NCBI GenBank assembly: GCA_015680685.1
Contig: MNCI01011128.1
Location: 1,335,539-1,399,538 of the forward strand
Length of the DNA stretch: 64,000 nucleotides
Origin: Gnetum montanum
Lineage: Eukaryota > Streptophyta > Gnetopsida > Gnetales > Gnetaceae
Direction of reading: 5' to 3'
Shown: positions 36,931-48,108 of the stretch, one piece after another
How positions within the stretch are numbered: the stretch's first letter is position 1
Layout of the letters: each line of letters opens with the position of its first letter
Notes under the pieces: model-generated
Seen by the model: the letters and a program-made list of their open reading frames with translations, nothing else
Told to the model about the DNA's origin: nothing
Database searches by the model: none
Made by a program: the position numbers and the translations under genes

Positions 36931-38455
36931 GTGGTGTCTATAGTGAATGTAATTGAGAAAGAAAAATTATACTTATTTACATGTAAAAGAATGTCTTAGT
37001 TTTACATATTTTTACTTTTTACATGTCCATCTACTTTAGGTTTTGCACGCAAATAAGAAATTACCTTGTATTTTAATTCAATAAAATAGATTTGCAAAGT
37101 CAATTTTATATAAATCAAAGCTTGATCTTCTAGAAAATGAACAAATTTCAATTTATTAGCTCTAGCGAAAAACCTAACTTTTTACCTAGATATCATAATT
37201 AATTTTTGTTTTCACTTATAATCTAGTTTTATCATCCTAATGAATTACCAAGACTTTTAGTATTTTCTATCAGTTGTTAATTTGATTCTAGTAGCATGCA
37301 AAATTAAGATTAAGGCATTTTTAAAAATAATTTAGTAATGAATAATTTCATCATATGAATATACCAAATCATGGAAGATATAATTTAATATAAAAACTAA
37401 TCAAAGTTCTAGAACATGTATTTATAAATCATTAAAAATATATCCAAATATGCATGTTTTAGAAAAAAACAAGTTACTTTTGGATGCTACATCATGTTCT
37501 TTTAAATGAGCAGAATACCTAAAACCACTAATCTTGAAATAATTGAGACCTAAGTGACTAAGCCATTGTACTCAATTTACAATGCTCTTTTTATTGTCTT
37601 TTGGAATATTATTTCTTGTTGGTTCATCCTATAATGTCTTGAGATGGAACTTGAATGTATTTTTTCAATTTGGAACACAACTTAAGTATAATCTGTAAAT
37701 ATTTTAATACTATAATAATATTTCAAAATTCCATCTCATTCCCCTTTTGTTTATTACTTTATTAGCATTTCAAAAATTAATTACCTACACCAGCATACTA
37801 TTATCACTAGCCAATTTCATATTCATCTATGTATTCATAAATATATTTTGCAAATTTCATAAGGACTTACCATCTTTTAGAACTTTATGAGGAGTTAGGA
37901 TCCTTGAAAAAACTATAAGAAGTGTAAATCTCTTGATCTAATATTCTTCTTTGATTTTTTGTCAATATTGGTTGGTTTTATACCATCATTTTGGCCTTTT
38001 CACTTGTTCGCTTAGGTTTCTTCTTTCCTGATGATCTTCCTTGTAAATTTGGATATTTCCTACCTTCTCATACTTTTCTCCTAAGTCTTGGATTATAGCT
38101 TAAATATGAACTTCAACAAAATTTTCTTTCTAGTACATGTCTTCATTAAAGTCTTTATCTAAGTTTACCTATGGATTGTGTTTCTTTGACATTCCAGCAA
38201 TCAAACTATTTTCATTATTTACTACATATCTTGAAACTATTAGACATGAGGTCTTATTATTCTAGATAATGTATACTTTAATAAGTTTAACGTACCCAAT
38301 AAAAGTTTCTTCTCTTGCTTTTGCATCATTTTCTTAACACTTGTATACATGATACTACACCTTACATTCAAGAACTCTTAAAGGTTTTAGTTTTGGTTAT
38401 CTTTTATTCCATATCTTAATTAAGAACATAAATTTTAATGCAATAGTTAGACTTG

Positions 38456-39382
38456 TAATGAGCATCAAAGTGTCACATCAATGGGATCCTATTTATGTGG
38501 TGTTGCCCTATTGATGGGGCTATAGTGACATAGAATTTCCTACATCTACGAGGTCACATTGATGCAATCCTATAGCAAGAATTAAAAATACAAGCTCCTA
38601 GTCATGTTTAGGGGCATTCATGTCATAGTAGTAGCAAAGCTCTTGTAGGTTATCTATTTGAAAGTTACAATATTTCTCTGAGTGCCCATAGCAGCAGTTA
38701 GAAAGTGTATAGATCTTTATTCATGCACTATTGTACCTAAACCATACCACTATGTATAACAATAAGGACGAGCCTTTTGATTAAAGCTTGTAGTAGTTAC
38801 AATAGATTAATGATTCATTTATGCATTTATTGTCTTCATTAATTATGCCATTAATTAAATTAAAATTAAGCCAAATTAGACCTTAAGTGATTAGTTAATT
38901 AATTAAGCTAAATAGATTAAATACATAAGTACAACCACTTTGAGCATAAACATGTATTCGCTTGGTAATCCAAGTAGCATTATTGCTTGGTGCACATAGT
39001 AGCGTAGTGCTTGGTAACCTAGTAGTGGATACATGGGTTTAAGATGTGTACAAAATGTGGGACTAGATGCTTATCTTAGGACTAGCTAGAGGTTAGTTAA
39101 GTAGTTAAACTAGTTAGTTATTATACCATTTCATCTCTTTACTTTAAGCACCCAAAATCATAAAATATAAAATGACAAAAATCATGAACCTCAATTATAC
39201 TTAAACCATATCCTTGAACCTCACAAGTGTAGTTTGGAAGACAACGAATATCCTCAATGTAAATTTTACTTCTTAGAGAACTAATGCATTAGAAACTATA
39301 GAGTCCATGGAATTCGACCAAATCATGTGTGAATTCTTTGTAATTTGTATGGTTGGAAGTAGGGGTACCTCATCACTCATCA
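38456..39382 (+). repeat. 5' LTR of element A
   Basis: The right end ggtacctcatcactcatca is directly followed by the primer site. The left end is set by TAATGAGCATC, corresponding to TGATGAG in relatives, so it is less certain. The region after the start is rich in catcaatggg-like words. cctagtagtg and agcgtagtgcttggtaacc correspond to blocks in the other LTRs. Confidence 0.7.
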
Positions 39383-39383
39383 T

Positions 39384-39401
39384 TGGTATCATTGCTAGGG
39401 A
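39384..39401 (+). other. Primer-binding site of element A
   Basis: TGGTATCATTGCTAGGGA follows the LTR after one base and matches the tRNA-Asp complement at 12 of 18 positions by my count. Confidence 0.65.
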
Positions 39402-39527
39402 CTCTTTTTTGTAAACATGTGCTATCTAGGATTAGTACACATTATTAATATCATTGAATGAAGCCAAAGTCGACATAATTCTCAAATTATTTAATTACAA
39501 AAGCACACTAATAGTTCATTTGTTTGC

Positions 39528-40643
39528 AAAATGTCTTCTTTGCATAGGCATGAAGATATTAAACTGCTAGTTCCATAATAGTGCAAGGTGGTATATACTC
39601 ATCCAAATGAGTATGTACCTGATTTCACCTTCATCCTTTATTAGGACAAATAATTGTAGTGGTGAGACATGGAGCCCAAGATCATAATGTCCCTCAATCA
39701 ATCTACGTCCAGAATATTATTTCAAACTCTTAAGAAGGTGGGCATCCTAGATCTTCAAGAGGAATATGTTGTGCATCGTTATGACACTTCAAACTATCAT
39801 CCCACTAAAACACAATGCAAGAGAGATCAATACTAGAAGAAGCATAATGATTTTGCAAAAGAAAAACACTTCACCAATCACTTATTCCTACTAAACCAAG
39901 ATGACAATGAGGATCCTCCCTTTAGGAGTTCTCAACATGAAAATTTTCCACCACCTATTATTGATGACAAGGATGTGGCCCTAAACTTGCAATTCACTAT
40001 CAGCAAATATGGTTTAGGAAAAGGTGGTAGTCAAGGCAAGAACTTGGGCAAGCATCATAACAATAAGGAATCTAAGGATGGTGGTTGTGACAAGCAAAGA
40101 GGTGGTGGTGGATACTATGGTGACAGTGTTGGTCCACCTTCCTCTTCATCCTATTAATTTGATTTCAAACATTTCTCTTCATATTTTGGTTCTAATAAAA
40201 GCCACTAGAGAAATAATCATGATAAAGGTGATCAACAAGATAAAAATGATCATAGAGGCTACTATGAATCTAAGGGTGGTTGAAACTATCATTGACATCA
40301 TCGACATCATGATGATGGTGAAGTTTTTTTGGTAACTTAAAGTATGCTTAACATTGTAGAGGAAATTAAGATCCTAACTAAGCATGTGAAAGATAGTCAA
40401 ATCAAGTGCTTAGACATGAACAATATTCGAAGATTTGAAGGGGGATATAACTCTGATCCACAAAATCATCTACAAGAAAAGCATTGAAAATGATTAGCAA
40501 AAACCCAAGGACACTCATCAAGGAGGCAAAAAGTTGATACTAGTCCATGGAGCTAGAATCTATATGCTAATGATGTATAATTCTTGAGCTATTCAATGAT
40601 AAATACCAAACATACTCTACACTGTCTAATATGAGAAGGAAAA
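39528..40643 (+). pseudogene. Gag of element A, 5' part
   Basis: Starts MSSLHRHEDIKLLVP, then after two stops KVVYTHPNEYVPDFTFILY, matching KIVYTHPDKYIPNFTFILH in element B. The later stretch SQIKCLDMNNIRRFEGGYNS (about 40,400) and LFNDKYQTYS (near 40,590) also match. A Gly/His/Asn-rich segment lies at 40,020-40,140. Reading ends at the junction near 40,643, within the capsid domain. Confidence 0.75.
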
Positions 40644-40682
40644 TCCCATCTTCCCCTGCGATATGCTAGAATCTATATGCTA
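40644..40682 (+). other. Mosaic junction between elements A and B
   Basis: Between the end of element A gag and the homologous start of the B LTR lie tcttcccctgcgatatgc and then gctagaatctatatgctaat. The latter 20 bases also occur exactly at about 40,549-40,568 in element A. The junction thus carries a copied patch of nearby sequence. Confidence 0.65.
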
Positions 40683-41606
40683 ATATCCCGTCTTCCCCTA
40701 CGACATTGCGTACACAATATCGCGGTGCACCGTCATATCTATAAATAAGAGGCGGATCTCCCTTGTTTCATCATCCTAGGCTAGAAGTAGGGAAACTGTG
40801 GCAGATTGATCACTCCAGAGATAGAATATTTTCCATGTGCCCGCAGTAGGAGTCCCAAAGTGAATGGATCTTTATTCGAGCAACATTGTACCTGAACACA
40901 AGTTATGTACGACAATAAAGACGAGCTTTCCGAATAAACCTTGCAGTGCATGGAATAGGATTTTATTATTTTTATTTATTATATGTTATTTATTACCTGT
41001 TAAAATGGAATGAGGATGACTTGATTACAAGCATTTAAGGATGTGTACGGATAATCAAGGAATAGATGCTTATCACGATTAGTTTCTCTCTCACCCTTAT
41101 CTCCTAGTAACGCAGGATGAGTACGACTTGATTACGAGCATTTAAGGATGTGTACGGATGATAAAGGAACAGATGCTCATCATGCTTAGGCTAGCTAAGT
41201 GCCTCAGTACGGCCACTTCGAGCATGTGCGTTACGTATGGTGATCCCAACAACGATTAGTGTTTGGTAGCCACGGTTGCATAGGTTTAGGGTGTGTATGG
41301 TAAGTGGGAATGGATGCTGATGCTAGCTAATTTAGATTTAGTTCGTTAGTTAGAGTTAGTAATTAGTTTCTCAACCCTTCACCCTGTTAGCATAGAAGAA
41401 ATAAAACATAAAATAATATAAAAATCATATACCTCAGACTTGCTTAACCGTACACTGTGACAACTACAAGTCTGGGAAGACAATGAATAATTAACCCTAA
41501 GTGTTCCAAGAGGTGTATAGGCACTTAGTCTATGGAGTTTGACCAGATTGTGCGTGCTACACTTGTATTTGTATGGTTGAGTGTAGGGGTATCTCACCAC
41601 TCATCA
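40683..41606 (+). repeat. 5' LTR of element B, 5' end truncated
   Basis: Aligns with 47,154-48,108 from tcccgtcttcccctacgac onward, but the first 60 bases or so of the 3' LTR are missing. TATAAATAAGAGGC starts near 40,740. Within it a 107-bp direct duplication (gacttgattac at 41,018 and 41,125) is shared with the 3' LTR. It ends CTCATCA. Confidence 0.85.
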
Positions 41607-41607
41607 T

Positions 41608-41625
41608 TGGCATCGTTTTCGGGGA
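41608..41625 (+). other. Primer-binding site of element B
   Basis: TGGCATCGTTTTCGGGGA begins two bases after the LTR end and matches the tRNA-Asp complement at 14 of 18 positions by my count. Confidence 0.8.
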
Positions 41626-41746
41626 CTAAGTGTTTGTGTGCCGAATAGAACATAAAGGATATCACTCAAATCGTTGGGAGCCTAAACAAACCTTTGGGTT
41701 AATTAACAGAAAAATTTTATAACGGTGAAATAGCACACTGATAAAA

Positions 41747-44146
41747 ATGTCTTCTTCTCACAAAAGTAATTCACCACCTAGGACTAATAGTAGAGATAGT
41801 CGACAACATAAAACACATAACCAAAATCAGCCAAGTCCTAAAAAATACAAGATAGTCTATACTCATCCCGATAAGTATATTCCAAACTTTACCTTTATCC
41901 TCCATCAAGATGAACAGCTGCGGTGGAGAGATCTGCAAGGTAACATTGTGTTACCCCCAGATCGACCAGTCCCTAATATGCTCTTCCATGCCTTAGCATA
42001 GATTAGCATGATAGAATTATTTGTTGAATACGTTGCAGAAGACTTTGATATGAGGGATTATCATCCCACAGAAGCACAACGTATAAGGGACTCAAGGCAG
42101 GAGAGTCAACATACACTTTTGAAGGGCAAAGGTCCACACGTCCTTAGCGAAATAGGAGATGAGGAACCCCTTATAATGAGTTCTCTAACAAATGATGTTC
42201 CCCCTCCTAATGATGGTGAGGAGGTTGGGTATCAAAACCTATGCTCAACGATACATAACACTAGTTCTGATCCCCATGAACGTCAACTATTCATAGAGGG
42301 AACAACCACTCATGCTAAGGATGGGCACTTAGATCGTCATAATGATCGAAGATGAAGTAGCCGAAGAGAAGGCAAGAAACATCATCATGGTGATGGTTCC
42401 CCTTCCTCTTCTTCTTCATCTCATCACTCACCCTCTCCTTCCACGTCTAGGCTTAGCCACCATGAACATAAAGGTGAGAATAGAGGTAAGACAGACGAGA
42501 GACCTTGATGGGAAGGTCAAGAGAGAGGACAAGGGCAAGGACGTAGGGAAAGTAGGGAACAACGAAGACATCACAGGCATCATGAAAGAGATGATCATGA
42601 CGAGCCCCTACTCACAACCTGAAGTATGCTTGACATAACGGAGGCTGTTAGGATTCCAACAAGGCACCAAAAGGATAGTTAGATCAAGCGTTTAGATATG
42701 AACAATATCCCACGTTTTGAAGGGGGATACAACGCTGATCCGCAGCATCATTTATAGGCATTCCATGATGCATGTGTCTTGTAGAATATAGAAAATGAGT
42801 GGCAAAAGCTTAAGTTGTTCCCAAGGACACTCACTAAAGAAGCAAAGAGTTGGTATCGGTTCTTAGAACTGGAAACCATCAGGAGGTGGAGTACGATGCT
42901 AGAACTCTTCAACGATAAATATCAGACGTACTCTAGAGTGTCCAATTTGCGTAAGTAGATCTAAGGCTGGAAACAAGGTACTTATGAACCCTTGGATGCT
43001 GCCATGGCCCACTACTACACATTGTTACATCGTTGCCCGGGCCATGGGTACGCTCAGTGAGATCAACTTTGCCACATTGTGGATGGGCTAAGGCATGAAA
43101 TGAGAAGAACCCTTGAGACTTATGCCTAAGGGAGACTATCACAACTTAGAGCCCATGAAGTACATCGCTTGTTGGAACAAGTAGCAAAAGAAGAAGGTGA
43201 GCTATGTAAGAGGGAAAGTGCAGAAGAATACAACCACAATCCCTCCCTTTGAAAGAAGGGAGTGAAATTCTGTGATGAGGAGGATGAGTCATAACTCGAA
43301 GAGTTGGTGAGTTGAAAAACCTTGCCGATCAAAAAATTAACAATAGAAGTATTGGCTAAGGTAGATCAGTTATGGGATTCCTTACACTCAAGACTTGAAA
43401 GTATTTTGAAAAATGTAGAAGAGTCTAAGGATGAACAAAGTAGTGACAAAGATAAGGCAAAGCGGAGAAATTCAAGCCCTGAACATAACAAGGGTAAGGG
43501 GAAAATTCCTATCTCTGATGAGGCTATGGACTCTGACACAGAAGATGATGGTGGATGTGAGATCTGCCAATATGACCATCCTAAGGGATGTTGTCCAATT
43601 ATCTCACATCTACAAGATTCTAGGGTGTATGCGGTAAATCCAAGACTCAACCAACGACAAACACCCTGAAGGTTACCTTATCCTCAAGGTAACCCAAGGT
43701 AGTTCCACCAACCACTAACGTACTATCCAATTGGAACTCTGCCATAGCCCATTAGATAGCATCAGCAGTGGCAATACCCATAATCATGGGGGATGCCACC
43801 GCCGACACAACAGTACCCTTACCAGCAGCCCGATCCTTATGGTTATTATGTGCAGCAACCAGTTTCTCCAGGTGACTCTATGGATCACACTACTCCCCAA
43901 CGTCACTACCAAGTTTAGGAGTACTTCAGGAGGACTCCTTCTCCTTTGGGAGACATCTCACACTCATCCCATCCTCCAACTCCATCCGCACCTCTTCCAC
44001 CTGTAGTTCCCATACAACCTGCTCCAACAATGCAAGGGGAACTCCCTACTCAACCACAGCAATGTAACACTGCGAGAGCTGTAAATATTCAACCAGTTGA
44101 TGGTTATGACGATTGTAGAAAAAGAAGGCCTTTCTTCAGAACCTGA
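41747..44146 (+). pseudogene. Gag of element B
   Basis: The start is MSSSHKSNSPPRTNSRDSRQ at 41,747. In order: KIVYTHPDKYIPNFTFILH (about residue 35), an Asp/Glu-rich region to 42,355, and a basic Arg/His stretch. The capsid domain at about 42,680-43,140 contains IKRLDMNNIPRFEGGYNADP and FPRTLTKEAKSWYRFLELET. It is followed by a Lys/Glu-rich segment (43,322-43,520), CEICQYDHPKGCCP (43,558-43,600), which could act as a zinc knuckle although it is not canonical CCHC, and a Pro/Gln-rich C-terminus to 44,146. Stops occur at several places (such as 42,001 and 42,355) with frame changes, so it is inactive as read. Gag packages element RNA in virus-like particles in the cytoplasm. Confidence 0.85.
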
Positions 44147-44289
44147 AGCTTGGACAAACTCTCGCAACAACAAACGGCTGAGCCAATGTACATGCCTCCA
44201 CCATTTAACACTTCAGAGCACCCTTTAGTCCAACAATAGAGTACGCATACGGTTATGTTAACGCATACCATAACCGACTGGATTAAGGT

Positions 44290-44720
44290 AGGCCACCTTC
44301 CCAGGAAGCTATCTAACCCTGGGAGCCCCTTAATCTATTTACAAATCGTCGGGAACAAACCACATAAGGCTCTTCTTGACTCAGGTTCTGGAGCCAATCT
44401 AATATCATGAGAAATGTATCAAGCCTGGAACCTACCCCAACATAAGAAGAGCAACATCCAACTGGACTTGGCTGACCAATCCATCACCATTCCCTTAGGA
44501 TTGGTGAAGGACATCATTACCACTATGTGTGGGTGGTCATAACCAGCCAATTTCCTTGTGATTGAAGTTAACAACAACAAAGGGGGCTTCCCAATTATTT
44601 TGGGAAGGCCATGGCTAAGTACAGTATATGCGTACCTAGGGATCCGTGATCTTTCCTTGCAGATATCTAAGATAAACATCTATGGAAAGATCGAGAAGAA
44701 GAAAGTTCTGTGCATCACAT
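44290..44720 (+). pseudogene. Retropepsin of element B
   Basis: Seen: KALLDSGSGANLIS with the catalytic DSG intact (about 44,368), then a stop, EMYQAWNLPQHK, and LDLADQSITIPLGLVKDI. After another stop come FLVIEVNNNKGGFPIILGRP and WLSTVYAYLG. This is the full order of a Gypsy protease. The two stops (44,408-44,410, 44,539-44,541) break it. Nothing recognisable as RT follows; a T-rich repeat begins 340 bp downstream. Confidence 0.85.
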
Positions 44721-45109
44721 ACAATGACTTAGAGGGTGATGACATAGAAGAATGTTCAGCATCTCTTCCATGTAATCAGTGTGCCCAAGAAATACAAATT
44801 CAGAGGTGCCTGTATGTAGCAACTACACCAGTAGTGGACACCCCGTGGTTAACAACTACTAGGAAGAGTAAACTAATATGCATGATACGAACTAAGGAAA
44901 CTCATGCTAACAACAAGGGCATAGACACATTGGAGTATGAGCGTCACCAACTTCCACCCCTCAATCTAAGAACATCAGTGGGGAGAAGTTGGGCACTGTT
45001 ACGAACTTCAAACAGACGCTCATTATTTCGGATCTCTCCCTTTTCATTCAGTCATGGGGGAGATGGCCACCTATGCTAACCATTGGAGGCCCTCAGTTCT
45101 CTTTAGTTT

Positions 45110-45345
45110 TAGTTTTACACTTTTTTGTCTTATACATTTTTGTTTTACATGTTTTTGTTTTACAAGTTTTTATTTTACACATATTTGTTTAACACGTTTT
45201 TGTTTTACAAGTTATTATTTTACACATTTTTGTCTTACGCATTTTTTTCTTACACATTTTTGTTTTACACGTTTTTTTTACAAGTTTTTGTTTAACACAT
45301 TTTTTTTTTTACAAATTTCTTTAACTTTTCTTGTTTTTGTTTTAC
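45110..45345 (+). repeat. T-rich degenerate tandem repeat
   Basis: About fourteen tandem copies of a 14-18 bp unit of type ttttacacatttttgt, with variants acacgt, acaagt and acgcat in the middle. It lies downstream of the element B protease. Confidence 0.85.
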
Positions 45346-45368
45346 AACATCGTTATACTTTTCCATTT

Positions 45369-45392
45369 GTGTGTGTGTGTGTGTGTGTGTGT
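45369..45392 (+). repeat. (GT)n microsatellite
   Basis: About eleven to twelve GT dinucleotides, directly downstream of the T-rich repeat in element B. Confidence 0.95.
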
Positions 45393-47153
45393 CATCCACC
45401 ATGTAATTTTGTCACCCACAAAGTGTTCTTCCCGATGGCATGACCTATTTTTCATTGATTGCTAATGTTTAGTTTTTACCTTTAAGTTACAATGTTGATA
45501 CTAAGGTATGTTCTTTTGATATGGTAGGCAATGAGTCCACTTCATCCATCCATCCACCAAAGTCTATGGTCTCTCTTGGCTTGGAAATGTACAGTTCCCT
45601 TTCTAATAAGAAATTTAACAAATCGATGACTAGGTACTTCTCAAACTAAGGACTCAAGGTTTGAAAATGGTGTGACTTCAAGGGAACTTGATGCATTTGT
45701 GTTGGCCATTCTCTTGGGTGGTTGGATGTTTTCTTCTTGAGTTTTCTTGCCATTTTGATGTTACCCAATTATCAGAAGCTGAGACAATAAAAATAAGAAG
45801 TCTTTGCATGGTGTGGTTCTCACGCATAAAAGCACAAAACAAAAAAAAAAGAAAAAAAAACAAAAAAAAACAACAACAAAGAGAAAAGAAAAGAAAGTAA
45901 GAATTCAAAGTACACCACTTAGACGAAATAAACTTGGGCTACAAGCACTGGTTATGGAACTAAAAATGTTCCCTCTAACTAAGGCCCTTCTCACTTCCCA
46001 TTCTCTCTATGTTTCGTCGGAATGGTGGTGGCTCTTTGGAGGAGGCATTCTTGTTCTTCAAGTGGATGGTTTGGCCAAGTGCATTGATGTGAAGTCACTA
46101 GATGTGATTGGTTTGAGGGTGGAGTTGGAATGAGATTTGCCAAGTCACATTAATCATGAAACACAAAAGGGGCTGTACACCACCTTGTTCTTGAGATTCC
46201 ATTCCATTCTCTTCTCTCCACCCTTCTCTCCATAGTTCACCTCATTTCCAGTTGTATCATTAGTGTATATTTTGGTAGATGCATTGTTTTCTTTTTGGTA
46301 AATTCTCATGGTTAAGACTTTAACTCTTGTTCCAAAGGATATTCCCAGAGCCTACGAACTCTTTGAATGTGGGATTGTCAGGGCATTAAGGGCATGAGCC
46401 TACCTTGGCGAGGACCCACTGACATTCCTATTTGGTGCACTAGTTAACTTCTTTCCCTTAACATTTTGCAATTAATTTTCTTTTGTTCATTTCCATCTTG
46501 ACATCCATTTCATCGATGTCTTAGTTGTCTCTTTTTATCCATCTTCTTGTTCTTATTCTTTCTCCATTATTTTGCTACCGGAGGTTCACAATTAGTCATG
46601 GAGGTACAGGGCCCAATTCTTTGATTTTCTCCTAGCCCCTACACCTTCTATAATCATCATTTATATATTCCTAGATCCGTAATCAGCCATACCACAACCC
46701 AACCAATAGACTTACATCGAAGCAAGGTATCAATTACATGACAATTCATCTACCCTTGCTAATACAAGACTATGCTGTGTGTGCAGATGGCGATCCTGCA
46801 ACAATGGACCAGATCTGGAAGGACCACTTGGAATGGAGCAGTGTTGGAAACAGTTATGCAAGGAGCAAGATCGATGATGCACTTATGGATGAACAATGGA
46901 AGGTGCAATCTTGGCGTTGGCAGCAACAAAAATTCTCTCTCTCTCTCTCTCTCTTTCTCAGCTACCAAATGAGGCTTGATGTCAATGTAATAAGGTGTTC
47001 ACCCTTGTTGCCATGAACACTAGTCTGTTGTGTCTTGTAATGATGATCTGTTCACATGTCATCCCATTAGTTTCCATTGAGTCAATAATCTCATACCTAC
47101 ATGATATTATTGTAATGAACTCAAGGACGAGTTTTCATTTAGTCATGGGGGTA
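45393..47153 (+). other. 3' interior of element B without recognised coding
   Basis: It holds an A-rich low-complexity tract at 45,838-45,900 and a (CT)n tract at about 46,935-46,958. No RT, RNase H or integrase motif was found in the frames inspected. It ends with ggacgagttttcatttagtc and a G run just before the 3' LTR, a stretch also found (inverted) at 26,550-26,580 and 63,876-63,905. Confidence 0.6.
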
Positions 47154-48108
47154 TGATGGGACGTGATATTGCATGGGCCACGATATCGCGTATCGCAATA
47201 TCGCATCCCTCACAATATCACGTCTTCCCCTATGATATCGCGTACACGATATCGTGGTGCATCATCATAAATAAGAGGCGACTCTCCCTTGTTTCGTCAT
47301 CCTAGGCTAGAAGTAGTAAAACTCTAGTAGATTGATCACTCCAAGGATAAAATATTTTCTATGTGCCCGCAGTAGGAGTACCAAAGTGAATGGATCTTTA
47401 TTCGAGCAACATTGTACCTGAACACAAGTTGTGTACGTCAATAAAGATGAGCTTTCCGGATAAACCTTGTTATTTCTTATATGTTATTTATTACCTGTTA
47501 ACACGGAATGAGTATGACTTGATTACGAGCATTTAAGGATGTGTACGGATAATCAAGGAATGAATGCTCATTGCAATTAATTTCTCTCTCACCCTTATCT
47601 CCTAGTAACGCAGGATGAGTACGACTTGATTACAAGCATTTAAGGATGTGTACGGATGATCAAGGAACGGATGCTCATCACGCTTAGGCTAGCTAAGTGC
47701 CTCAGTATGACCACTTCAAGCACGTGCATTACGCATGATGATCCCAGCAACGATTAGCGTTTGGTAGCCACGGTTGCATAGGTTTAGGGTGTGTACGGTA
47801 AGTGGGAACGGATGTTGACGCTAGCTAATTTAGACTTAGTTCATTAGTTAGAGTTAGTAATTAGTTTCTCAACCCTTCACCCTATTAGCATAGGAGACAT
47901 AAAACATAAAAGACTATAAAAATCATATACCTCAGACTTTCTTAACCATACACTGTGACAACTAGAAGTAAGTCTGGGAAGACAATGAATAATAAACCCT
48001 AAGTGTTCCAAGAGGCGTGTAGGCACTTAGTCTATGGAGTTTGACTGGATCATGTGTGCTACGCTCGTATTTGTATGGTTGAGTGTAGGGGAATCTCGCC
48101 ACTCATCA
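47154..48108 (+). repeat. 3' LTR of element B
   Basis: 955 bp, TGATGGG...CTCATCA. The first 110 bases are an array of gatatcgcg and cacgatatcg words. The TATA region reads catcataaataagaggc, lacking two bases present in the 5' copy. The 107-bp internal duplication is present (gacttgatta at 47,516 and 47,623). A stretch of about 28 bp near 41,000 in the 5' copy is absent here. Confidence 0.9.

Larger units (their letters stand above)
33626..38455. other. Intergenic stretch without supportable gene
   Basis: No coding domain was recognised. It contains a GC-richer block with recurring ctgacgtggcagag-like words (34.5-35.3 kb) and the foldback region at 36.16-36.93 kb, listed separately. The rest is AT-rich and featureless. 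Confidence 0.5.
38456..40643 (+). mobile_element. Truncated Gypsy element A: 5' LTR and part of gag
   Basis: The LTR spans about 38,456-39,382 (TAATGAG...CATCA), followed by a primer site and a gag whose reading breaks off at about 40,643. There the sequence passes into a truncated LTR of element B. No 3' LTR remains. It is in the same family as element B but clearly diverged. Confidence 0.75.
40644..48108 (+). mobile_element. Gypsy element B: gag and protease, no visible RT or integrase
   Basis: Truncated 5' LTR (about 40,683-41,606), primer site 41,608-41,625, gag from 41,747, protease about 44,290-44,720, then 2.4 kb without recognised coding, a G-rich tract (tcatgggggta) and a full 3' LTR at 47,154-48,108. 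The interior measures about 5.55 kb, close to the nested minus-strand element. Over about 105 bases around 40,850 and 47,360 I count five differences between the LTRs, so this is the youngest insertion here. It is non-autonomous as read. Confidence 0.85.

Noticed and set aside
45054-45443. 129-residue Phe-rich plus-strand frame
   Set aside because: It is a translation of the T-rich tandem repeat, not a protein-coding region.
46738-47016. 92-residue frame with LSLSLSLFLS tail
   Set aside because: The tail is the (CT)n microsatellite, and the rest has no recognisable motif within a retrotransposon interior.
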